A DNA stretch of 64,000 bases from Paradevosia sp036499825 (GCA_036499825.1 DASYCZ010000032.1:186001-250000); one strand, 5' to 3'; numbered from the stretch's first letter, positions 33,754 through 42,914 are shown. Made by a program: numbers and translations. Notes: generated by a model from the letters alone, not told the origin.

Positions 33754-34724
33754 TAGCCGGCGACCTCGGTAACGACCGTCCGCAATTCGCGCGGCACGTT
33801 GAAGGCGATGGTCTCGCGCGCCGTGACCCGGCTCTGGACCTTGATGTCGTAGCGCTGGGCAAAGGCCTCGATGACTTCATCGACCAGTCGTTCGGGGGCC
33901 GACGCACCGGCGGAGACGCCGAGCGTCCTGATCCCCGCAAGCCGCGACCAGTCGATATCGGCGGCGCGATCGACCAGCATCGCCACCTTGCAGCCGGCGC
34001 GCTCGGCGACCTCCACGAGGCGTTGCGAATTGGAGGAATTGGCCGAGCCGACCACGATCATGGCATCGACTTCCGGCGCCACCTGCTTCACCGCTTCCTG
34101 GCGATTGGTGGTAGCATAGCAGATGTCTTCCTTGTGCGGCCCGTTGATGGCCGGAAAGCGCCGCTTCAGCACCGCCACGATCTCGCTGGTGTCGTCGACC
34201 GACAGCGTCGTCTGCGTGACGAACGCCAGAGTCTCGGGACGGCGCGGCGTGAAGGCCTCGGCATCGGCCGTGGTCTCGATGAGGCTGATCGAGCCTTCCG
34301 GCAACTGGCCCATGGTGCCCACGACTTCGGGATGGCCGCGATGGCCGATCAGCACGATCTCATGACCCTCGTCATGGTGGCGCGAGGCCTCCACATGCAC
34401 CTTGGAGACGAGCGGGCATGTGGCATCGAGAAAGAACATGTTGCGCGTCCTGGCATCGGCCGGCACGCTCTTGGGCACGCCATGCGCCGAAAACACCACC
34501 GGCGCTTCGGTTTCGGGAATCTCGTCGAGTTCTTCGACGAAGACGGCGCCCTTTTCCCTCAGGCCATCGACCACGTACTTGTTGTGCACGATGGCATGGC
34601 GCACATAGACGGGCGCGCCGTATTTCTCCAGCGCCAGCTCGACGATCTGGATCGCACGGTCGACGCCCGCGCAAAATCCGCGTGGAGCGCAAAGCAGAAT
34701 GTCGAGTTGGGGCCTTTTTTCCAT
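33753..34724 (-). CDS. ispH: 4-hydroxy-3-methylbut-2-enyl diphosphate reductase
   Basis: IspH is the last enzyme of the MEP pathway, making IPP and DMAPP with an Fe-S cluster. The three cysteine ligands are in P-R-G-F-C-A-G-V, D-A-T-C-P-L-V and D-I-C-Y-A-T-T-N-R-Q, with the catalytic Glu in P-V-V-F-S-A-H-G-V region and the S-x-N motif S-A-N-S-S-N-S. I use the ATG at 34724 (M-E-K-R-P-Q-L); an ATG at 34751 would add nine residues and neither has a strong ribosome-binding site. It is followed by the overlapping rnhA. Confidence 0.95.
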   Translation of the reverse strand: MEKRPQLDILLCAPRGFCAGVDRAIQIVELALEKYGAPVYVRHAIVHNKYVVDGLREKGAVFVEELDEIPETEAPVVFSAHGVPKSVPADARTRNMFFLDATCPLVSKVHVEASRHHDEGHEIVLIGHRGHPEVVGTMGQLPEGSISLIETTADAEAFTPRRPETLAFVTQTTLSVDDTSEIVAVLKRRFPAINGPHKEDICYATTNRQEAVKQVAPEVDAMIVVGSANSSNSQRLVEVAERAGCKVAMLVDRAADIDWSRLAGIRTLGVSAGASAPERLVDEVIEAFAQRYDIKVQSRVTARETIAFNVPRELRTVVTEVAG

Positions 34725-34825
34725 CCGAAAGGAAATGCTTTCTGAGGGCATGCAAGTCAAGTCTTGTTGCGACCCGTGATCCGCATAGGCAATATGACGT
34801 CAACACTTGATCGAAGGACGTCCCG

Positions 34826-37108
34826 GTGACGCTGGCCCAGGAAATGTTTGCAATCGCCCCCGCGACGGGCAAGGCGAGCATTTCTTCGGCCCAGATGGCG
34901 TTATTGGCCGGTAAGGCGCGCTGGCTGCGGCTGGCGCTCGAAGCCGGGCTGGCGGTGGTGCCCACTATCTGCATCACCCGCGCCGCCTGGGAAGCCCTGC
35001 AATCCGAACGCGGCCTGCGCGGCAGCCGCCTGCGCGCCCAATGGGTGGCGACGCTCTTCCGTCTGGTCGGCAAGGATGGTGAGCCCCCGCAACTGGTGGT
35101 GCGCACCTCCGCACCAAAGCTCAGCACCGGGCTGATGCCGGCGCGCGCCGAAATCGCGGCGCCTCAGAGCCCCGACGAATCGGTCGATCCGAGCATGCCG
35201 CTGGCCAATGCCATCACCGAGGCCTTCGAATCCTACGCCTCGCCACGCTCCTTCTGGCTGGCCAGCAGTGACAAATCCGCACGTGACCGGCAGATCGTCG
35301 TGGTCCAGGCCATGGTCGGCGGTGACTTGCTGCAGGTCCTGACCCGCGACCTCATCTCCGGCGCTCTCGGCCCTGCCGCGCCGAACGGCACGGCCCTGCC
35401 GTCCCTGCCGCCGACGGCGCGGACGCTGGTCGAGCGCATGGATGCGCTTGCCGGCCAGCATCTTTGCTGTCTCGTCGCCATCGATGGCAATGTCGTGCGC
35501 CTGGTGTCGGCCCGGCCGGTGCAGATCGGGGCGCCGGCCGAACTGGAGGCGGCTCTCGATCGCGTCGAGCGCACCGTCTGGTCACGACACCAGGCGGTGA
35601 TGGCGATCAGCCCGGCACGCGTGCCGCAACTGCTGCATCCGCGCTTGAAATCGGAACATAAATCGCCACCCCTGGCCACGGGGCTGGGCGTTTCTCCCGG
35701 CGCCGCCAGCGGCATGGTGGTGTTTACCGCCGAGGACGCCGCCCGCATGCGCGCCCGTGGCCGTCACTGCATCCTGGTGGTGACCGAGACCGGGCCGGCC
35801 GATATCGAGGGCATGAAGGCCGCCACCGGTATCCTGACGGCGCGCGGCGGCATGACCAGCCATGCGGGCGTCGTGGCCCGCATCACCGGCAAGCCCTGCG
35901 TTGCCGGCGTCCGCAATTTGCAGGTCGACCTGGCGGATTTCACCTGCCGCATCGGCGACCGGGTGTTCCATTTCGGCGACCGGCTCACCATCGACGGCTC
36001 CGACGGCAGCGTCTATGTGGGCGCTCTGCCGCTGAGCCAGCCCCATATCGGTGGCGCGCTCGGCAAACTGCTCGGCTGGTCCGATGCCAGCCGCAAGATC
36101 GCCGTGCGTACCAATGTGGAAACCGTCGAGGCGGCGCGTACCGCGCTGAGCTTTGGGGCGGAAGGCATCGGCCTTGCCCGGTCCGAGCACATGTTCTTTT
36201 CGCAGGAGCGCATGGTGGCGCTGCGCCGGCTGATTCTGTCGGAAGACGAAACCGACCGCGCCAAAGCCCTGACCGGGCTGGTGGATTTCCAGACCGGCGA
36301 CTATGCGGCGCTGTTCCAGACCATGGGTGGGCGGCCCGTGACGGTACGCCTGTTCGATCCGCCGCTGCACGAATTCCTGCCGCGCAGCGACGAGGACATC
36401 ATCGAGACCGCCACCTCACTCGGCCTCGAAGTGCGGGCCTTGCGGCATCGCCTGGAGCGTTTGAACGAGGTCAATCCGATGCTCGGCCATCGCGGCGTTC
36501 GCCTCGCCATCACCTATCCCGAAATCCTCGAAATGCAGATGCAGGCACTGATGGCCGGCGTCGAAGCCGCCACCCAGTCCCAGCTCGCCCCGGTCACCGT
36601 CGAGGTCATGGTGCCGTTCGTGTCCACCGCCAGCGAGGTGATGTGGATCCGCGAGCGGGTGATGGCCATCGCCGAACAATCCGGGGTCCTGCAATCGGGC
36701 AGGGCCCAACTCTCCTTCGGCACCATGATCGAATTGCCGCGCGCCGCCTTGCTGGCCGGCGACATTGCCGAGAGCGTCGATTTTTTCTCGTTCGGCACCA
36801 ATGATCTGACGCAGACGACCTTCGGTATTTCTCGTGACGATGCTCCCACCTTCCTCGCCGCCTATCAGCGCAAGGGTATCTATGACGAAGACCCCTTTGT
36901 GACCTTGGACGTGCAGGGCGTCGGCGAACTCATCCACATGGCGATTACCCGCGGCAAGGCCGCAAACCCGTTGTTGAAGATCGGCATCTGCGGCGAGCAT
37001 GCCGGCGATCCGCAATCGCTGAAATTCTTCGCCGGCCTCGATATCGACTATGTCAGCTGTTCGCCCTACCGCGTCCCGGTCGCTCGCCTGGCCTTGGCTC
37101 AGGCCTAG
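34826..37108 (+). CDS. PPDK-like PEP-utilising protein with shortened nucleotide-binding half
   Basis: The 760-residue protein matches pyruvate phosphate dikinase over its C-terminal two thirds: the swivelling phosphohistidine H346 (G-M-T-S-H-A-G-V-V-A-R) and the PEP-domain catalytic C722 (I-G-I-C-G-E-H-A-G-D-P). Their spacing, 376 residues, equals that of Clostridium symbiosum PPDK (H455, C831), so this half is complete. The N-terminal ATP-grasp half is about 110 residues shorter than normal, although traces remain (A-G-K-A-R-W-L near residue 28; V-V-R-T-S-A-P; F-E-S-Y-A-S-P-R). It starts with GTG, with GAAGGA ahead. It may be an inactive or altered PPDK or a PEP-binding protein with another phosphate donor. 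Confidence 0.8.
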   Translation: MTLAQEMFAIAPATGKASISSAQMALLAGKARWLRLALEAGLAVVPTICITRAAWEALQSERGLRGSRLRAQWVATLFRLVGKDGEPPQLVVRTSAPKLSTGLMPARAEIAAPQSPDESVDPSMPLANAITEAFESYASPRSFWLASSDKSARDRQIVVVQAMVGGDLLQVLTRDLISGALGPAAPNGTALPSLPPTARTLVERMDALAGQHLCCLVAIDGNVVRLVSARPVQIGAPAELEAALDRVERTVWSRHQAVMAISPARVPQLLHPRLKSEHKSPPLATGLGVSPGAASGMVVFTAEDAARMRARGRHCILVVTETGPADIEGMKAATGILTARGGMTSHAGVVARITGKPCVAGVRNLQVDLADFTCRIGDRVFHFGDRLTIDGSDGSVYVGALPLSQPHIGGALGKLLGWSDASRKIAVRTNVETVEAARTALSFGAEGIGLARSEHMFFSQERMVALRRLILSEDETDRAKALTGLVDFQTGDYAALFQTMGGRPVTVRLFDPPLHEFLPRSDEDIIETATSLGLEVRALRHRLERLNEVNPMLGHRGVRLAITYPEILEMQMQALMAGVEAATQSQLAPVTVEVMVPFVSTASEVMWIRERVMAIAEQSGVLQSGRAQLSFGTMIELPRAALLAGDIAESVDFFSFGTNDLTQTTFGISRDDAPTFLAAYQRKGIYDEDPFVTLDVQGVGELIHMAITRGKAANPLLKIGICGEHAGDPQSLKFFAGLDIDYVSCSPYRVPVARLALAQA

Positions 37109-37120
37109 CCGGCGGAGCGA

Positions 37121-37447
37121 TCACTTGGCGGGCGCCGCCATGCCGTCACCTGCAGTCGTGTCTTTGCGCATGGCGTCGGCCAGCGACGGCGAGGCCTTGG
37201 TCGCCGTGCAACTGGCACCAGCCTTCAGCGTCGCGGCATCTACGCCGCAGGCCTCAGCCGCATCCGCAACCGGCAGGCTGACACTGGGCGGCACCTTGGT
37301 GGGATCGATATTAAGCTGGGTCGAGAGTTCGGCCGACACCCCGGCAACGTTCACGGTGACGGTACCGGCATCCTGTGCTGCGGTGGGAAGGGCAGGAAAC
37401 GCCAAGGCGCTGATGGCCAGAATGGCAGCCGCGTTGAAAATCCGCAT
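37121..37447 (-). CDS. Small secreted protein of unknown function
   Basis: The 108-residue protein has a clear signal peptide (M-R-I-F-N-A-A-A-I-L-A-I-S-A-L-A-F then A-A-Q-D). The mature part of about 84 residues contains two cysteines (A-C-G-V-D, A-S-C-T-A) that could form a disulfide, and is rich in Ala, Thr and Val. No family is recognised. It converges with the PPDK-like gene, 12 bases apart. Confidence 0.7.
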   Translation of the reverse strand: MRIFNAAAILAISALAFPALPTAAQDAGTVTVNVAGVSAELSTQLNIDPTKVPPSVSLPVADAAEACGVDAATLKAGASCTATKASPSLADAMRKDTTAGDGMAAPAK

Positions 37448-37653
37448 CGGAAAACTCCTGGTTGTTTGACCCTCGGAGAACTAACGCGGCGCCGACTCAA
37501 CGGTTGCCCGGCCGCAGCTTCACAACCGCTCACTTGGGGCTAACTCACTCGCGACAAACAGTTTTTCGCGTAAATTAACCCGGCCAGACGCATTTTTACG
37601 CGGAAATCCGGGCGTTTACCGAGCGATAACCCTAATGACCCATAGTGGGCTTG

Positions 37654-37680
37654 TTCGGCATTTTAGCGTGTTTTGCCGAA
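37654..37680. promoter_or_regulatory. Inverted repeat upstream of the SleB-type hydrolase
   Basis: TTCGGCA-N13-TGCCGAA is a perfect 7-bp inverted repeat 28 bases ahead of the start codon, in an AT-richer 260-base gap. It could be an operator or an mRNA hairpin. No terminator is seen for the flanking genes. Confidence 0.35.
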
Positions 37681-37707
37681 AGTTGTGGCGTGTGAGTAAC
37701 AGCGTAA

Positions 37708-38706
37708 ATGGCCAATCAGTATCGGCCCACTGGTGCCCGTTGGGCCCGGAACTGGCATACCGTTGCCAAGATCGCGACGGCCGCAGTCCTGTCGGTCCTC
37801 GGCTATGCGACAATGGTCGGAAGCGCCCATGGCCCCGGCTATGGTCAGCTCGCCGATTTCAAACTGCCGGCCAAGGTCGAGGTTGCAACGCTCTCCATGG
37901 CGGACGGCAAGCCGACCATTACCGGCTCCATTGCTTCCATGTTCGACACCGGCAGCTTCGCCGGCCCGAACCGCGCCCTCAAGCAGGATCGCGCCCGCAT
38001 CACCGTCGACGTCGCCTCCTTCTCCACCGGCTTTGAAAGCTCGCGCCAGCATCTGGCAACGCTCTGGCAGCCGGCCAAGCCCGCGGGAGATACCATCAGG
38101 CTGGCGTCCAAGCAGTCCGATACCCAGCCGACCGTGGCGCTGGCCGCGCTGACGCCTGCCGATGGTTCGGCGGCGCTCAATGCCATCGACTCCATCGTAC
38201 CCGATGCCAGCATTCCGATGCCGGCGACACCCTCGACACAGCTGGCCTATGCCCGCGAGGATGCGCCGGTCACCACTTTCCCGGATCCCTCCGCGCAGAA
38301 ATACGGCGAACGTGATCTCTGGTGCCTGGCGGAAGCCATCTATTTCGAAGCGCGGGGCGAAAGCTATCGCGGCCAGGTCGCTGTGGCGCAGGTGGTGATG
38401 AACCGCCTCAAGCACCCGCTCTACCCCAAGACCATTTGTGGTGTGGTGTTCCAGGGCGAATCCAAGCGCAATGCCTGCCAGTTCTCCTTTGCCTGCGACG
38501 GGCGTCCGGAGACCGTCACCGACAAGAAGTCCTGGGCTCAGGCGGAAGAAATCGCCGGTAAGGTCACCAGCGGCGAGCTTTACCTCGCCGAGGTGGCCAA
38601 TGCCACGCACTACCATGCCGCCTATGTCTATCCCGATTGGGCCCCGCGCCTGACGCGCGTCACCAAGATCGGGCTACACATCTTCTACCGTTTCAAGCAC
38701 GGGTAA
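37708..38706 (+). CDS. Cell wall hydrolase, SleB/CwlJ family
   Basis: The 332-residue protein has one N-terminal membrane helix (about residues 20-38, A-A-V-L-S-V-L-G-Y-A-T-M-V), a long low-complexity linker to about residue 195, and a C-terminal SleB/CwlJ lytic domain: C-L-A-E-A-I-Y-F-E-A-R-G-E, Q-V-A-V-A-Q-V-V-M-N-R and the later C-Q-F-S-F-A-C-D-G and A-T-H-Y-H-A. Glutamates in the first motif are the catalytic candidates. In Gram-negatives such proteins trim peptidoglycan. It ends overlapping the convergent oxidase subunit gene by 14 bases. Confidence 0.9.
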   Translation: MANQYRPTGARWARNWHTVAKIATAAVLSVLGYATMVGSAHGPGYGQLADFKLPAKVEVATLSMADGKPTITGSIASMFDTGSFAGPNRALKQDRARITVDVASFSTGFESSRQHLATLWQPAKPAGDTIRLASKQSDTQPTVALAALTPADGSAALNAIDSIVPDASIPMPATPSTQLAYAREDAPVTTFPDPSAQKYGERDLWCLAEAIYFEARGESYRGQVAVAQVVMNRLKHPLYPKTICGVVFQGESKRNACQFSFACDGRPETVTDKKSWAQAEEIAGKVTSGELYLAEVANATHYHAAYVYPDWAPRLTRVTKIGLHIFYRFKHG

Positions 38707-39013
38707 GCGGATAGCCTTCCGAATCCTCATGGCTCATCGCCTTCATGCCCTGCTCTTCGGCGACGCGCGGGGTGCTGATGACCCCATAGGCGAGGGCGAC
38801 GGCTGAAGCCATGATCAGGAACGTGCCAAACGGGCCGGCATTGCCGAAGATGATGAAATAGAGCCCCACAATCAGCAGGGCCAGATGCACGATGACCCAT
38901 TTCACCAGGTGCAGCACCCCGTGATAGGTCTTCTCGTGCTCGGCAAAATCGCCGCCCATATGAACGGGCGGCGTATCGTTATGAAATCCCTGGTCGGCAA
39001 CGTAAGTGGTCAT
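38693..39013 (-). CDS. aa3-type cytochrome c oxidase subunit IV
   Basis: This is the small accessory subunit IV of the bacterial aa3 oxidase. The 106-residue protein carries the signature F-A-E-H-E-K-T-Y-H-G-V-L-H-L-V-K-W, followed by two hydrophobic helices (V-H-L-A-L-L-I-V-G-L-Y-F-I-I-F and F-G-T-F-L-I-M-A-S-A-V-A-L-A-Y). The family usually ends after one helix; the second helix and the last 20 charged residues extend it. No other oxidase gene is adjacent. Confidence 0.85.
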   Translation of the reverse strand: MTTYVADQGFHNDTPPVHMGGDFAEHEKTYHGVLHLVKWVIVHLALLIVGLYFIIFGNAGPFGTFLIMASAVALAYGVISTPRVAEEQGMKAMSHEDSEGYPLTRA

Positions 39014-39079
39014 GGCCCGAAACCTCCGTGCATCTCAATGGAGATTGCAACTGCGAAGGTGGCCTTGCAGTTCCCGGCG

Positions 39080-39547
39080 CTAATTGCCCAAAACGATAAA
39101 TGACGAGGCATTGACCAACGGCACCACCACCCAGCCATCGGTGTTGGTCCAATAGGCAAGGCTTCGCACATGCCGCCCCGGACGGGTCAGTGGCGTCACA
39201 TGCACGCCCGGATAGCGGACATTGGGCGAGAACATCGCATCGCTCGAATAGGTGCCGCTGGAGGTCGTGGTGATGTCCACGAAGCTGGTGCGGCCGAACT
39301 CGATCTTGCGCACCGTGCTGGTCTGCTGCGGCACGGTTGAGACGCTGTCTTCCGTATTGACGCCGTAGAGCCTGTGATTGGTGACATAGAAGTCGTCGAA
39401 CTTGACCAGGTGGGAGGTGTTGAAGTGCGGAAACATTTCGGACGCGAACGCCCTGATATCGACGCCCGGCCCGATCCAGGCCATGGCGGTTGCGACGAAG
39501 GCCCCAAAGGCCATTCCTGAAACAATATAAACATTAGGCAAGGCCAT
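39080..39547 (-). CDS. Unknown membrane-anchored protein
   Basis: With the ATG at 39547 (GGAAGGG ribosome-binding site 7 bases ahead) the protein has 155 residues. Residues 6-25 form one hydrophobic helix (Y-I-V-S-G-M-A-F-G-A-F-V-A-T-A-M-A-W), after which comes a beta-rich domain of about 120 residues with many Ser and Thr (T-T-T-S-S-G-T-Y-S-S-D) and several aromatic residues. I do not recognise a family. Codon use looks normal for the window. Confidence 0.65.
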   Translation of the reverse strand: MALPNVYIVSGMAFGAFVATAMAWIGPGVDIRAFASEMFPHFNTSHLVKFDDFYVTNHRLYGVNTEDSVSTVPQQTSTVRKIEFGRTSFVDITTTSSGTYSSDAMFSPNVRYPGVHVTPLTRPGRHVRSLAYWTNTDGWVVVPLVNASSFIVLGN

Positions 39548-39762
39548 GACGCACCCTTCCTGCGATGAAAAGGGGCCCGCATTTCGCAACGAGCCTTAAC
39601 CTTTCATCAACCATAGCAAGGCGGCGGGTCAAAGCCCTTCGGCGGGTAACGTTAATTCGGCAGGATTTTGCACAGCCGGACCCAGCTGCGCCGCCGCAAT
39701 CCGGCATGCGCAGGCTGCAACTTGCGCCGACTCATCCGGGTGCGTGGGGGTAAAATTCGTTC

Positions 39763-40371
39763 CTAGACCGAGACGGCGAGCGCCTCGAAGGCGGCGATGA
39801 ACCGGTCATGCGCCTCGCGGGTCGGCCAGGGCCGGATCAGCCGCTCGAACTGGTCGAGATCGAACGCCGGCAGCGTCGGCTCCCCGAATAGCCGCCGCGC
39901 TTCCTCGGCTTCGAAGCCGGCCAGGTGTACGGCCTCGAAATAGGCCGCCTCGCGATCGGCGACCTTGATCTGCTTGGTGAGCGCCGCCGGCGTATGGGCG
40001 GGCAGCGAGAAGCGAATATGGACGGCGCCGAGCAGGCGATTCTCGACGTCCTTGTAGTTGCCGCCCATGGCCGCCTTGAAGGGGGAGATGATGTCGCCCA
40101 TCACATATTCGGGGGCGTCGTGCAGCAGCGAATAGAGCTGCGCCTTGGCGTCGGCCTCGGCATTGAGGGTGCGGAAGATTTCCAGCACCAGCACCGAATG
40201 CTGCGCGACCGAGAACGGATAGTCGCCCTGTGTCTGACCGTTCCAGCGCGCCACGCGCGCCAGGCCATGCGCGATGTCGGAGATTTCCACATCGAGGGGA
40301 GAGGGATCCAGAAGGTCGAGACGACGCCCGGACAGCATGCGCTGCCAGGCGCGGTTGGTCGCACGTGCCAT
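39763..40371 (-). CDS. HD-domain hydrolase (YfbR-like)
   Basis: The 202-residue protein has an HD phosphohydrolase domain: the metal ligands are the His in V-A-Q-H-S-V-L-V, the H-D pair in S-L-L-H-D-A-P-E-Y, and a later Asp in I-K-V-A-D-R-E-A. It resembles the YfbR group of 5'-deoxynucleotidases, which act on nucleoside monophosphates. The ATG at 40371 is used; the frame is open upstream but the upstream codons are not conserved. It lies about 30 bases downstream of the ygfZ gene on the same strand. Confidence 0.85.
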   Translation of the reverse strand: MARATNRAWQRMLSGRRLDLLDPSPLDVEISDIAHGLARVARWNGQTQGDYPFSVAQHSVLVLEIFRTLNAEADAKAQLYSLLHDAPEYVMGDIISPFKAAMGGNYKDVENRLLGAVHIRFSLPAHTPAALTKQIKVADREAAYFEAVHLAGFEAEEARRLFGEPTLPAFDLDQFERLIRPWPTREAHDRFIAAFEALAVSV

Positions 40372-40400
40372 GAGATCCCCCGCTGTTCGCTGTTCCCTTG

Positions 40401-41222
40401 CTAGTCGTTGTCGAGCGATTCTCCAAACGCATAGGTCGCCCAATTGGGCAGCGTCAGCGTCACCGGTTGCCCCCCAACGGTCACCTGGGCGCTGTCGACG
40501 ATACGGTCGAGGCGGATGATGCCGACGGCGCGCCCATCGGCGATGGCGCCGATCGTGCCGGCTTCACGCGCCGCGGCCAGCACAGGGGAGCCGGCTTCCG
40601 CGACGCCATCGACGATCACCGGGCGCCGCCGCGCCGTGCCGCGATGCTTCATGCGCGACACCACTTCCTGGCCCACATAGCAGCCCTTGGAAAAATCGAT
40701 GCCGTCGAGAATATCCATGCCGATGTCATGGGCGAACGTCGTATCGGCAGCGAAGTCGGCTCCCAGTTCGGCAAGACCGGCTGCGATGCGGGCCCGCAAA
40801 TAGGGCGTGATGTCGGTGTCCCATGTGGCGGCCGCCTCGATGGTGTCGATGACGCGGTAGCCAAGGCTTTCCGCGCGGGCGTCCTTGTGGACGATGCCGG
40901 ATTGCGGCCTCTCCGCGCTCCAGCCGACGCGATGGCTCGCACGCATATCCTCGATCGTCACCTGCGCCCTGAGTTTGTAGAGCCGCATGCGCTTGAAGAA
41001 ATCGTCGGCGACCGATGCGTGCACGTCCAGCCAGAACACCGCGTCCGCCCAGCCGATAAGGCCCTCGGCCTGAATCTTGCCCTGCGGTGACAGCAAGGCC
41101 CACCACGCTGCCTTGTCATCGCTGGCGCTGACTGGCCCGGTGATCACGTCGTTGAGCAGTTTTTGCGCCTCGGGCCCTGAAAACCGCAGCAGGGCACGAT
41201 CGGATCGAACGAGGATGGACAT
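40401..41222 (-). CDS. ygfZ: Folate-binding protein YgfZ
   Basis: YgfZ/IbaG-like GcvT-fold proteins take part in Fe-S cluster assembly or repair. The 273-residue protein contains the diagnostic motif K-G-C-Y-V-G-Q-E-V, with the redox-active cysteine, and the N-terminal R-A-L-L-R-F-S-G-P-E-A-Q-K. The start at 41222 (M-S-I-L-V-R) is divergent from the dihydroorotase gene. Substrate or partner not visible. Confidence 0.9.
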   Translation of the reverse strand: MSILVRSDRALLRFSGPEAQKLLNDVITGPVSASDDKAAWWALLSPQGKIQAEGLIGWADAVFWLDVHASVADDFFKRMRLYKLRAQVTIEDMRASHRVGWSAERPQSGIVHKDARAESLGYRVIDTIEAAATWDTDITPYLRARIAAGLAELGADFAADTTFAHDIGMDILDGIDFSKGCYVGQEVVSRMKHRGTARRRPVIVDGVAEAGSPVLAAAREAGTIGAIADGRAVGIIRLDRIVDSAQVTVGGQPVTLTLPNWATYAFGESLDND

Positions 41223-41297
41223 AGGCGCTCCACACTGGACGGGGCTGGCGAGCTTGCCTAAAACCGGCCTCAGGCATCAACCCGGTGATTGTGAGAC

Positions 41298-42632
41298 ATG
41301 GCCCAGTACGACGTGATTTTCAAGAACGGCACCGTGGTCAATCATGATGGCATCGGCCAGGCCGATATCGGGGTCAAGGCCGGCCGCATCGCCGCTATCG
41401 GTGACCTTTCCGCTGCCAGTGCCGCCGAAGTGGTCGACTGCAAGGGCCTGCACGTCCTGCCCGGCGTCATCGACACGCAGGTGCATTTCCGCGAACCTGG
41501 CCTGACCCATAAGGAAGATCTCGAATCGGGTTCGCTCTCCGCCGTCATGGGCGGTGTGACCGGCGTTTTCGAAATGCCCAACACCAATCCCCTGACCACC
41601 ACCAGGGCGACGTTCGACGCCAAGATCGCCGCGGGCACCAACCGCATGCATTGCGATTTCGCCTTCTATGTCGGCGGCACGCATGAAAACGTCGGTGAGC
41701 TCGCAATGCTTGAACGGCTGCCGGGCTGCGCCGGCATCAAGGTGTTCATGGGCTCCTCGACCGGCTCGCTTCTGGTGCCCGACGATGATGGCGTCGAAAA
41801 TATCCTCCGCGCCATTTCCCGCCGTGCCGCCTTCCATTCGGAAGACGAGTACATGCTGGAGGAGCGCAAGCATCTGCGTGTGCCCGGCGATCCGTCGAGC
41901 CACCCCGTCTGGCGCTCGCCCGAAGTGGCGCTGAATTCGACCAGGCGGCTGGTGGCGCTCGCCCGCAAGACCGGCAAGCGCATCCATGTGCTGCATATCT
42001 CGACGGCCGAGGAAATGGTGTTCCTGGCCGACCACAAGGACGTGGCCAGCGTCGAGGTGACGCCCCATCACCTGACGCTCGATGAGACCGCATACACAAG
42101 GCTCGGCACTTACGCGCAGATGAACCCGCCCGTACGCGACGCGGCGCATCGCGCCGGTATCTGGAAAGGCGTCGACAACGGCGTTGCCGATATCCTGGGT
42201 TCCGATCATGCGCCGCACACGCGCGAGGAGAAGGACCATCCCTATCCCGACAGTCATTCCGGCATGACCGGCGTGCAGACGCTGGTGCCGATCATGCTCG
42301 ATCACATCAATGCCGGCCGCATGAGCCTGGAACGTTTCGTCGATATGACCAGCGCCGGGCCCAACCGCCTGTTCGGCATCGCGCGCAAGGGCCGTATCGC
42401 GGTGGGCTACGACGCAGATCTCACCATTGTGGATCTCAAGCGCGAGGAAGTTATCCGCAACGAACAGGTGGCTTCGCGCGCCGGCTGGACACCCTATGAT
42501 GGCGTCAAGGTCACTGGCTGGCCCGTGGGCACCATCGTGCGCGGCAACAAGGTGATGTGGCAGGGCGAACTGGTGACGCCGGCGGGCGGACAGCCGATGC
42601 AGTTCCTCGAAGCGCTGTCGCCCGCGGCCTGA
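41298..42632 (+). CDS. pyrC: Dihydroorotase, subfamily with Q in place of the first metal His
   Basis: Dihydroorotase closes the ring of dihydroorotate in pyrimidine synthesis. The 444-residue amidohydrolase has the metal motif as D59-T60-Q61-V62-H63-F-R-E-P-G, where class I enzymes normally have D-x-H-x-H; the carboxylated Lys region is G-I-K-V-F-M-G, later ligands are in H-I-S-T-A-E and P-H-H-L-T-L-D, and the catalytic Asp in G-S-D-H-A-P-H-T. The Q is typical of the Hyphomicrobiales subfamily as far as I recall. It may bind one metal rather than two. No pyrB is adjacent. Hydantoinase-like activity is an alternative. Confidence 0.85.
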   Translation: MAQYDVIFKNGTVVNHDGIGQADIGVKAGRIAAIGDLSAASAAEVVDCKGLHVLPGVIDTQVHFREPGLTHKEDLESGSLSAVMGGVTGVFEMPNTNPLTTTRATFDAKIAAGTNRMHCDFAFYVGGTHENVGELAMLERLPGCAGIKVFMGSSTGSLLVPDDDGVENILRAISRRAAFHSEDEYMLEERKHLRVPGDPSSHPVWRSPEVALNSTRRLVALARKTGKRIHVLHISTAEEMVFLADHKDVASVEVTPHHLTLDETAYTRLGTYAQMNPPVRDAAHRAGIWKGVDNGVADILGSDHAPHTREEKDHPYPDSHSGMTGVQTLVPIMLDHINAGRMSLERFVDMTSAGPNRLFGIARKGRIAVGYDADLTIVDLKREEVIRNEQVASRAGWTPYDGVKVTGWPVGTIVRGNKVMWQGELVTPAGGQPMQFLEALSPAA

Positions 42633-42914
42633 TTACTGCAGCGACCTGTCGAGATTGTATTCGCCGGACCGGAGGCGGTCCGGCAGTTCCGCCACGAGAT
42701 CGGCGGCGCCGTCATCGCCATGCAGACGCACCAAAGTGGCGAGCGCTGCGAAGAGCGAGGCATGGGCCAGCGCCAGCTTGTCGATGCCCTCGTCCTCGGC
42801 CGCATTCCAGGCTTCCGCCAGGTATTCCAGCGCAAGCTGCTGTTCCGCCTGCTCGCCGTTGAGCGGCACGTCGGTGGAATCGGAGCTGGAGAACAGGGCT
42901 TTTGTCGATCGCAT
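42633..42914 (-). CDS. Small conserved hypothetical protein
   Basis: The 93-residue protein is acidic and predicted to be mainly helical (L-A-L-E-Y-L-A-E-A-W-N-A-A and L-A-H-A-S-L-F-A-A-L-A-T-L-V-R-L). No membrane segment or catalytic motif is seen. Similar small proteins follow dihydroorotase in related genomes, as far as I recall. Its stop abuts the pyrC stop. Confidence 0.6.
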   Translation of the reverse strand: MRSTKALFSSSDSTDVPLNGEQAEQQLALEYLAEAWNAAEDEGIDKLALAHASLFAALATLVRLHGDDGAADLVAELPDRLRSGEYNLDRSLQ

